Positions 16,707 to 22,016 of a stretch of DNA of 22,016 bases are shown piece after piece; position 1 is the first letter of the stretch; every line of letters begins with the position of its first letter. The notes beneath the pieces were generated by a model. The model was not told the DNA's origin, made no database searches, and saw only the letters and a program-made list of their open reading frames with translations. Both the position numbers and the translations under genes were made by a program. This DNA is from CAZVIK01 sp964627045 (GTDB taxonomy: Bacteria; Acidobacteriota; Terriglobia; Bryobacterales; Bryobacteraceae): positions 1-22,016 of the forward strand of contig CAZVIK010000050.1 in the NCBI GenBank assembly GCA_964627045.1. The letters run 5' to 3'.

Positions 16707-17359
16707 ACAGGTTTTTCCTTCTTTTTCCGTGCCACCCAGGCTTCGCGCAGAACCGGGATCAGCGACAGGAAGATGATCAGCAGGATCGCCTTCTCGAAGT
16801 GCCGCCGGATCAGCGGGACGCTGCCCAGATAATAGCCCAGCACCGTCATCGAAGTGACCCACCCCACCGCGCCGAAGACGTCGTAGGAAAGGAACCGCAG
16901 GTAGTTCATCTTGCCGACGCCCGCCATGAATGGCGCGAAGGTCCGCACGATGGGGACGAACTTGGCGTAGATCATCGTTCGGCCGCCGTACTTGGTATAG
17001 AAGGCCTGCGTGCGCAGCACGTACTCCTTTTTGAAGAAGCGCGAATCCGGCCGCTTGAAGATCAGGTCACCCGTCCGGCGGCCGAGAAAGTAGCCGGTGG
17101 TATCGCCGGCCAACGCCGCCGCGATGAGGGTCAGTATGATCGCCAGCAGATTGAGCTTTCCCGCGCCCACCACCACGCCGACCGTGAACAGCAGCGAATC
17201 GCCAGGGAGGAAAAAGCCCGTCAACAGCCCGGTTTCGGCGAAGACCACGCCGAACAGCAGGCCGTAGCCGAGCCAGCCGGTCAAGACGGTGGAGACCAGG
17301 TGAATCAGGCGCTCCGGGTCGGTCAGCGTGCGCAGAAACTCCAACAATGCGTTGATCAT
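16703..17359 (-). CDS. DedA-family membrane protein
   Basis: This is a 218-residue polytopic inner-membrane protein of the DedA/SNARE-associated (VTT) family, whose members are linked to undecaprenyl-phosphate or other lipid translocation and to membrane homeostasis. Family signatures are FAETGLLTGFFLPGDSLLF (40-58), AGDTTGYFLGRRTG (84-97) and KFVPIVRTFAPFMAG (133-147) with its conserved Arg139. Hydrophobic segments lie at about 28-48, 55-85, 135-175 and 190-205. The C-terminal tail is basic (RKKKEK). The start is the ATG at 17359. Upstream residues in the same frame belong to the trpS 3' end. It follows trpS by 8 bp on the same strand. Confidence 0.9.
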   Translation of the reverse strand: MINALLEFLRTLTDPERLIHLVSTVLTGWLGYGLLFGVVFAETGLLTGFFLPGDSLLFTVGVVVGAGKLNLLAIILTLIAAALAGDTTGYFLGRRTGDLIFKRPDSRFFKKEYVLRTQAFYTKYGGRTMIYAKFVPIVRTFAPFMAGVGKMNYLRFLSYDVFGAVGWVTSMTVLGYYLGSVPLIRRHFEKAILLIIFLSLIPVLREAWVARKKKEKPV

Positions 17360-17367
17360 CGTGGCTC

Positions 17368-18357
17368 TCAGGAGCGGACGTACAGGCCCATGCGGCGCTT
17401 GACAAGTTCGACGGTGGCCCCGGCCCACGGCTCCGCGCGGCGGGCACCGTCCAACAGGATGCCGTCAAGGTAGGAGGGGTCCGCCGTGATCTGGCGGTAG
17501 CGCTCTTGGAAGGGCTCCAGGTGCGAGACGACCATCTCTCCGACCTGCTTCTTAAGGTCGCCGTATCGCATGCCAGTGAAGTGCTCGCGCATCCGCTCGT
17601 CCGGCCACTCGCTGAAAGCCTGAAAAACCCCGAGCAGGTTCCCGACACCCGGACCCAGCGCGTTGAAGTCCACCGAGGGGTTGGAGTCCGTCGTAGCGCG
17701 CATGAATTTCTTGCGAATCACCGGGGGAGGATCGAGCAGCGCGATGGCATGACCCGAGCCGGTTTCCGACTTGCTCATCTTCTTCAGCGGATCGTCCAGC
17801 CCCATGACGCGCGCGCCCACCGAAGGGAGCTTGGTTTCCGGAACCACGAACGTCTCGCCATACAGCGAATTGAAACGCTGCGCGATATCGCGGGTGAGTT
17901 CGACGTGCTGGGATTGATCGTCGCCCACCGGCACGATAGCGGCCTGGTAGAGCAGAATGTCGGCCGCCATCAGAACCGGGTACTGATAGAGACCGTCGCC
18001 GACGGTTTCCTGCTTTTCGGCCTTAGCCTTGAACTGCGTCATGCGGCTGAGCCAGCCCATGGGCGTAACGCAGGTGAGCATCCAGGCGAGCTCGGCGTGG
18101 GCTGGCACAGAAGATTGCACCAGAATCGATGCCGTCTTCGGGTCGATGCCGGCGGCCAGAAACAACGCCGCGATCTCGCGGATCTTCGATAGCAGTTCTT
18201 TGGGTTCCTGGTAGACCGTGATCGCGTGCAGATCGACGATGCAGTAAATGCACTCGTAGTCATGTTGCAGCCGGACCCAGTTCTTGAGGGCACCCAGGTA
18301 GTTCCCGATGTGCAGATTGCCTGATGGTTGGACGCCGGAGAAGACTCGTGGTTTCAT
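17368..18357 (-). CDS. trpS: Tryptophanyl-tRNA synthetase
   Basis: This class I synthetase charges tRNA-Trp. Its 329 residues match the bacterial TrpRS length (about 330). The HIGH-like motif is HIGN (16-19) in SGVQPSGNLHIGNY, and the KMSKS loop is intact at 193-197. The blocks VQSSVPAHAELAW (80-92) and VGDDQSQHVELTRDIA (144-159) are diagnostic of TrpRS. The start is the ATG at 18357, because MKPRVFSGVQPSGN is the expected N-terminus. The frame is open to 18441, but that stretch overlaps rlmD. It is divergent from rlmD with 31 bp between start codons, and DedA follows 8 bp downstream. Confidence 0.95.
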   Translation of the reverse strand: MKPRVFSGVQPSGNLHIGNYLGALKNWVRLQHDYECIYCIVDLHAITVYQEPKELLSKIREIAALFLAAGIDPKTASILVQSSVPAHAELAWMLTCVTPMGWLSRMTQFKAKAEKQETVGDGLYQYPVLMAADILLYQAAIVPVGDDQSQHVELTRDIAQRFNSLYGETFVVPETKLPSVGARVMGLDDPLKKMSKSETGSGHAIALLDPPPVIRKKFMRATTDSNPSVDFNALGPGVGNLLGVFQAFSEWPDERMREHFTGMRYGDLKKQVGEMVVSHLEPFQERYRQITADPSYLDGILLDGARRAEPWAGATVELVKRRMGLYVRS

Positions 18358-18388
18358 GCTAAGAGGGGTGAATCTTCCATCGTAAGCG

Positions 18389-19615
18389 ATGAGGCGCGAC
18401 GAAACAAACCTGGTCGCCGGTGACCGGCAGGCCCTGCGCATCGAAAAGTGGGTCTACGGGGGCCGCGGACTGGGGCGCGCTGGGGGCCTCGCCGTGCTGG
18501 TTCCCTACGTCTTGCCCGGCGAGGAAGTACGCGCGCGAATAACCAGGACCAAGCCGGGGCTGGCCGAAGCCGAACTCGATGAGGTGTTGACGGGCGCGGC
18601 CGATCGCCAGAATCCGCCTTGCCCGTACTTCGGCCGTTGCGGCGGTTGCCACTACCAACACTCGGTATATGCGGCGCAACTGGCCGGGAAACGCGACGTC
18701 CTGGTGGAGACGCTTCGGCGCGTCGGGAGGGTGGAGGCGCCGGGCGAGATCGAGGCCGTTTCGGCGGCGCCTTGGGAATACCGGAATCGCACGCAGTTCC
18801 ACTTATCCGGCGGCGAGATAGGGTTTCACGCCCCGGGCTCGCACCGGTTGTGCCCGGTAGATCGCTGCCCCATCTCTTCCCCACCGGTCAACGCGGCGCT
18901 GACGGCGCTGCGCGAAATGATGCGCGATCGCCGATTCCCGCGGTTCCTGCGGTCCATCGAGCTTTTCACCAACGGCGAAGAGGTGCTCCTGAACGCCCGC
19001 GAGTCCGTCCAGCCACTGGCGAGGCGTTTCTTCGAGTGGTGCGCGGAGCGGATCCCTGGCGCTGCGGCAGGCTGTCTGGACTATATGGCGCGAGGGCGCT
19101 CCTTCCGGGTAAGCCACAACTCGTTTTTTCAGGTCAATCGTTTTCTGGTCGACGAACTTGCCGCCGCGGCGGTCGAAGGAGCCGGGGAGTCCGCTCTGGA
19201 CCTGTACGCGGGCGTGGGGTTGTTCTCGCTGGAATTGGCGGACCATTATCGGTCAGTGGTCGCTGTGGAGAGCGGCGCCAGCGCGGCGCGCGATCTGGAG
19301 TTCAACACCCAGCGGGCCGCGGCGGCCGTCACCGTGCTGAAGGACACCGCGGAGTCCTATCTGGGGAGGTTGGGCGCCGCGCCAGATCTCGTGCTGGCCG
19401 ATCCCCCGCGCGCCGGACTTGGAGGCTCCGCAGTGAAGAGCTTGATCCGGCTTCGGCCGCGGCGTCTGACAATCGTGGCCTGCGATCCGGCGACCCTCGC
19501 CAGAGACCTCGGGGCGTTGACCCGCAACGGGTACCGTTTGGAGCGGTTGACTCTGGTGGACCTATTCCCACAGACGTATCACATGGAGACGATCGCCCAT
19601 CTCGTCTCGGCCTGA
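18389..19615 (+). CDS. rlmD: 23S rRNA (uracil-5-)methyltransferase, RlmD/TrmA family
   Basis: This SAM-dependent enzyme forms 5-methyluridine in 23S rRNA. Its 408 residues start with a TRAM-like domain (about 15-70). An iron-sulfur cluster motif follows with C78, C84 and C87 (CPYFGRCGGC), the fourth ligand probably being C155 (LCPV). The methyltransferase core has the SAM site DLYAGVGLF (271-279), DPPRAG (338-343), the nucleophile C365 (ACDPATLARD) and the base E400 (YHMETI). The FeS motif favours RlmD/RlmC over TrmA, and which uridine is modified is not certain. The ATG at 18389 lacks a visible Shine-Dalgarno sequence. The gene converges on the response regulator with 9 bp between stops. Confidence 0.9.
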   Translation: MRRDETNLVAGDRQALRIEKWVYGGRGLGRAGGLAVLVPYVLPGEEVRARITRTKPGLAEAELDEVLTGAADRQNPPCPYFGRCGGCHYQHSVYAAQLAGKRDVLVETLRRVGRVEAPGEIEAVSAAPWEYRNRTQFHLSGGEIGFHAPGSHRLCPVDRCPISSPPVNAALTALREMMRDRRFPRFLRSIELFTNGEEVLLNARESVQPLARRFFEWCAERIPGAAAGCLDYMARGRSFRVSHNSFFQVNRFLVDELAAAAVEGAGESALDLYAGVGLFSLELADHYRSVVAVESGASAARDLEFNTQRAAAAVTVLKDTAESYLGRLGAAPDLVLADPPRAGLGGSAVKSLIRLRPRRLTIVACDPATLARDLGALTRNGYRLERLTLVDLFPQTYHMETIAHLVSA

Positions 19616-19629
19616 GACAGAAGATCAGG
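19586..19629. terminator. Tandem hairpins at the convergent 3' ends of rlmD and the response regulator
   Basis: GAGACGA (19586-19592) pairs perfectly with TCGTCTC (19602-19608). CCTGA (19611-19615) pairs with TCAGG (19625-19629), the second stem spanning both stop codons. Neither is followed by a T-tract. The pair may slow or end transcription in both directions, judged only by placement. Some of this pairing lies in rlmD coding sequence and could be chance. Confidence 0.22.
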
Positions 19630-20008
19630 TGTGGCAGTCGGGCTTAGGTGGCACGTACTTAAGGACTACATCCTCCAGCGCCTGCGGACGTACCGGCTTG
19701 GCCAGGTAGTCGTTCATCCCCGCTTCGAGACAGGTCTCGCGGTCACCGGCCATGGCGTGCGCGGTCAGGCCTACAACCGGAAGAGAGTGCCAACGGGGAT
19801 TGCGGCGGATTATCCTGGTGGCCTCGAGGCCATCTAGCACCGGCATCTGGACATCCATGAGGACTAGGTCGTAGTCGGCCCGTTCCAATGCCTGAATGGC
19901 TTCGAAGCCTTGATTCACCACGAACGTCTGGTGGCCGCGCTTGCCAAGAAGTCCCGCTACGACGCGCTGGTTGGTGTAGTTGTCTTCAACAATTAGGATG
20001 CGGGCCAT
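19625..20008 (-). CDS. Receiver-only response regulator (CheY-like)
   Basis: This is a 127-residue phospho-receiver domain with no output domain. The acidic pocket is E8 and D9 (VEDN), the phosphoacceptor is D52 (LVLMDVQMP), and the switch residues are T82 (GLTAHA) and K104 (AKPVRP). The pattern of MDVQMPVLDGLEATR and MAGDRETCLEAGMNDYLAKP is that of receivers found at the end of hybrid histidine kinases. It may therefore act in a phosphorelay or by protein contact rather than by binding DNA. The start is the ATG at 20008 (MARILIVEDN). The open frame to 20050 adds unlikely residues. No histidine kinase is in the window, so its partner is unknown. Confidence 0.92.
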   Translation of the reverse strand: MARILIVEDNYTNQRVVAGLLGKRGHQTFVVNQGFEAIQALERADYDLVLMDVQMPVLDGLEATRIIRRNPRWHSLPVVGLTAHAMAGDRETCLEAGMNDYLAKPVRPQALEDVVLKYVPPKPDCHT

Positions 20009-20043
20009 GGTTCTACCGGGAGGATCGGAGCGGGGCCCGGCGC

Positions 20044-20088
20044 GGATCATCCGGCGAACCCCTTAGTGCGGCGGGGTCAACCGGCGAA
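20044..20088. repeat. 15-bp imperfect direct repeat at 30-bp spacing in a divergent promoter region
   Basis: GGATCATCCGGCGAA (20044-20058) and GGGTCAACCGGCGAA (20074-20088) match at 13 of 15 positions and are offset by exactly 30 bp, near three helical turns. The second copy overlaps a small palindrome, CCGGC-GAAA-GCCGG (20081-20094). Both lie between the response regulator and the zinc-ribbon-like gene, just upstream of a -10-like TATACT. They could be regulator-binding sites, but this is inference. Confidence 0.4.
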
Positions 20089-20101
20089 AGCCGGAATTCG
20101 C

Positions 20102-20107
20102 TATACT
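20102..20107 (+). promoter_or_regulatory. Candidate -10 box (TATACT) for the zinc-ribbon-like gene
   Basis: TATACT matches the TATAAT consensus at five of six positions and stands out in a GC-rich gap. No good -35 is found 16-18 bp upstream. The direct repeat described at 20044-20088 and the palindrome at 20081-20094 occupy that space, so activator-dependent initiation is possible. Confidence 0.35.
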
Positions 20108-20137
20108 TCCGTAAGCCGAAGAACGATGGAGTCACCA

Positions 20138-20386
20138 GTGGCTGACTTACGGTTGGGCGACGAAATTGACGATTATTGCGTGAAGTGCCGGCGTGTGACG
20201 AATCACGCCGTCGTTTCCATGGTGGACGGAAAACCGGCCAAGGTGCGCTGCCGCAGCTGTTACAGCGACCACGATTTCCGGGATAGCAAGGCGCCCCCCT
20301 CCAAGAAGGACTTGAAGAAGGCCCAGCTCTTTAATGAAGTCCTCTCTTCGCTGGGTCCTGCGGCGCCCAAGGCCAAAGACGAGTAG
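20138..20386 (+). CDS. Small CxxC/CxxC zinc-ribbon-like protein of unknown function
   Basis: This is an 82-residue soluble protein with two CxxC knuckles, C14-V-K-C17 and C38-R-S-C41, 20 residues apart, in the arrangement of a zinc ribbon. A Lys-rich helix-forming tail follows (PPSKKDLKKAQLFNEVL). H23 and H45 are further possible ligands. The fold could bind nucleic acid or protein, and I do not recognise a specific function. The start is chosen at GTG 20138 (MADLRLGDEIDDYC) because GGAG (20128-20131) sits 6 nt upstream. An in-frame ATG at 20126 would add four residues but has only a poor ribosome site. It is divergent from the response regulator and converges on the permease with 2 bp between stops. 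Confidence 0.75.
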   Translation: MADLRLGDEIDDYCVKCRRVTNHAVVSMVDGKPAKVRCRSCYSDHDFRDSKAPPSKKDLKKAQLFNEVLSSLGPAAPKAKDE

Positions 20387-20388
20387 TC

Positions 20389-22016
20389 TTAGTCGTGGCG
20401 CAGTTCCGTGCGGACCTCATCCAACACTTGCGTCTTCCCCTCGCCATCCAAGTCTCTCTCCAGACGCCGCAAGGCCACCCCGACCACGTCGCGGTGGTGG
20501 AGCTTCGCGCCAAGACCCTGGTCGCCGGATAGCCGCAGCCATAGATCGTGGAGCAGATCCAGGTCCTCGGGCCAAAGGCGCGGCGGGTGCGGTCCAAGAT
20601 TGACGTAGACCGAAGCGCGATCCGGGCTGATGACCTCGAGCGAAAAGGCGTGGCGCGGTTCGGGCAACCGTTCCCACGCCAGCCCGATGCGGCGGGCCAA
20701 CTCCTCGGAGGCCATCTTCGCCGAGACTCCCGAGACCAGCCGGCTGGCCTGCAACCGGGCGGCTGTCTGTACCATGGCGTCGAACGGATCGACCGCCGGG
20801 ACGACGAGCAGTTCAACCGTCTTGCCCTCCTTCTCGGCCATTGTCACCACGCGGCTGAACAGCTCCTTTTCGTAAGTGCTGAAGATCTGGTTCTCGGCGA
20901 GGCCGTATTCGCCGGCCCCGGCGGTCACCGGACGCACCGTCATCACGACGATGTCGTGGCGGCGCAGGTTGGTCTTCTGAAGGACGCGCAGGAGCGGCAG
21001 CATCCGGTTGTAGTCCCTCACCGCGACCAGCACGCAACCCGGCCGCGCGTGCAGCGTGTCGGAGGCGACCTGCGGCTGAATCTCGAGGTTGAATTCCTCC
21101 AAGCCCGCCTGCTTGCCCTTGCTCTTGCGCCGGTTGATACGCTCCGAGAGAATGAAGACCGTGAACAGGAGGACCGTGAACGAAACGCCGTAAACCGTGG
21201 CGATGCGTTTGGATATCAAGTTCGCCACGGCCACAAATCCCAGCACCATGACCGTTAGCGCCAACCCCACCGGCCACTCCCTGCCGCCTACCCGGAGATT
21301 GAGTGGGAACTTGTACTCCTGGTCGTGACGCTGGAAACGGAGGGCCAGCACTCCGATCCCTTTCATGAAGAAGCTCCACACAACGCCGAACGCGTAGGCC
21401 TCGCCCAGGAGGTAGACGTCGCCCCGGCTGGCCAGGATCGTGGAGATCTGGAGAAGGACGATGGCGTTGATGATGCGGTAAGTGGTCCCGAAACGGCGGT
21501 GCGGGCGGCGGAACCAGTCGAGCATCACGCCATCCTCGGCGACGCGGTTCAACACTCCGTTCGCACCGATGATCGATGTATTCACCGCTCCCGACAGGAT
21601 CATTGCGCCCACGATGACGACAAAGATCTGGAAACCCAGCCTCAGCAGGTACGGCCCGGCCAGGTTCATCGCCAGTCCGCCGATGAGATTGTCGTAGTAG
21701 TGCGCTCGCACCTCGTCGGGAATAATCATCACGGCGAACAGCGTTATCACTCCGGTCCCGATCAACGCATAGGTGCAGACGATATTGGCGGTGATCTTCA
21801 GGTTCTTGAGCTTCGGGGAAGCGATCTCGCGGTAGACCTGCGCCAGCGTCTCGAATCCGCTCATGGCTAGCAGCGAATGGCCGAAGGCAATCATGATCGC
21901 CACAAACGGTATCCCCGGCCAGAAGGTGCCGTCGAACCACCCGAGCGACTCGTGGGTGAAATTGAGGTGCGAAGGCGTCTGCGGAGGCGGAAGCTGCACG
22001 TCGTCCTTGAGGAGCA
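20389..22016 (-). CDS. Amino-acid permease (APC family) with C-terminal universal-stress-like domain, partial
   Basis: The gene is cut by the right edge: the frame stays open past the GTG at 21999 (upstream codons read LLKDD), so the true start and first helices lie outside. About 541 residues are visible. Numbering from the GTG, hydrophobic segments lie at about 31-52, 70-92, 118-140, 175-192, 195-220, 243-262 and 265-284. APC-like features are the loop FGHSLLAMSGFETLAQVYREI near residue 40-60 and the SGAVNTSIIGANGVLNR segment. From about residue 318 a soluble domain begins (CVLVAVRDYNRMLPLLRVL), resembling UspA-type domains. It continues to a C-terminal tail without obvious motifs. The substrate is unknown, and cationic or neutral amino acids or polyamines are possible. 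Confidence 0.85.
   Translation of the reverse strand, partial: LLKDDVQLPPPQTPSHLNFTHESLGWFDGTFWPGIPFVAIMIAFGHSLLAMSGFETLAQVYREIASPKLKNLKITANIVCTYALIGTGVITLFAVMIIPDEVRAHYYDNLIGGLAMNLAGPYLLRLGFQIFVVIVGAMILSGAVNTSIIGANGVLNRVAEDGVMLDWFRRPHRRFGTTYRIINAIVLLQISTILASRGDVYLLGEAYAFGVVWSFFMKGIGVLALRFQRHDQEYKFPLNLRVGGREWPVGLALTVMVLGFVAVANLISKRIATVYGVSFTVLLFTVFILSERINRRKSKGKQAGLEEFNLEIQPQVASDTLHARPGCVLVAVRDYNRMLPLLRVLQKTNLRRHDIVVMTVRPVTAGAGEYGLAENQIFSTYEKELFSRVVTMAEKEGKTVELLVVPAVDPFDAMVQTAARLQASRLVSGVSAKMASEELARRIGLAWERLPEPRHAFSLEVISPDRASVYVNLGPHPPRLWPEDLDLLHDLWLRLSGDQGLGAKLHHRDVVGVALRRLERDLDGEGKTQVLDEVRTELRHD

Noticed and set aside
16711..16727. T-rich stretch after the S41 protease stop, considered as an intrinsic terminator
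   Set aside because: No stable hairpin precedes it, and on the other strand it encodes the Lys-rich C-terminus of the DedA protein, which explains the composition.
17360..17428. Upstream start for the DedA gene
   Set aside because: The extension lies entirely within the trpS 3' end, and the ATG at 17359 begins a normal DedA N-terminus.
1..22016. tRNA or rRNA genes, CRISPR arrays, transposases, attachment sites, toxin-antitoxin or phage-defence modules
   Set aside because: None seen on reading both strands. The aminoacyl-tRNA synthetases are ordinary genes, and I found no T-box-like leader before asnS (zero gap) or trpS (31 bp).

Overview
The window is GC-rich, gene-dense bacterial chromosome with no gene-free stretch longer than about 130 bp. 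I see no tRNA, rRNA, CRISPR array, insertion sequence or phage gene. Gene content points to a free-living Gram-negative bacterium: a three-part RND efflux system with outer-membrane channel, a lipoprotein adaptor, and D-Ala-D-Ala ligase. The style suggests Acidobacteriota of the Solibacter/Bryobacterales kind: high GC, a stand-alone one-module NRPS, asparaginyl-tRNA synthetase, and a small CxxC/CxxC protein of a type I associate with that phylum. This placement is inference from memory, not a search.

Left part (1-6400). A partial minus-strand gene starts at 100 with a signal-peptide-like N-terminus and runs off the left edge. A minus-strand efflux operon follows, transcribed in the order outer-membrane channel (TolC family), lipoprotein adaptor, RND permease. 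Its junctions are tight (9-bp gap, then 4-bp overlap). A 122-bp divergent gap separates it from a plus-strand OsmC-like protein.

Centre (6453-16706). This is a plus-strand run of seven genes with gaps of 29 bp or less: a 1327-residue NRPS (C-A-PCP-TE), rlmB, a sugar-phosphate isomerase-like TIM barrel, asnS, arginase (rocF), ddl and a secreted S41 C-terminal processing protease. The NRPS is the most unusual gene. Its thioesterase domain has lost the standard Ser-Asp-His triad (Cys, Ala and Asp stand at those positions), its substrate code is unfamiliar, and a hairpin covers its ribosome-binding site just before a TTG start.

Right part (16703-22016). trpS and a DedA-family membrane protein form a minus-strand pair convergent with the protease. 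rlmD is divergent from trpS across only 31 bp. A receiver-only response regulator faces rlmD. Its upstream region, shared with a divergent zinc-ribbon-like small gene, holds a 15-bp direct repeat at 30-bp spacing. The window ends in a partial amino-acid permease with a C-terminal universal-stress-like domain.

Most genes are housekeeping: translation and rRNA modification (asnS, trpS, rlmB, rlmD), the envelope (ddl, protease, DedA) and nitrogen metabolism (arginase). The candidate for unusual biology is the NRPS, embedded in that housekeeping run beside a divergent efflux operon.
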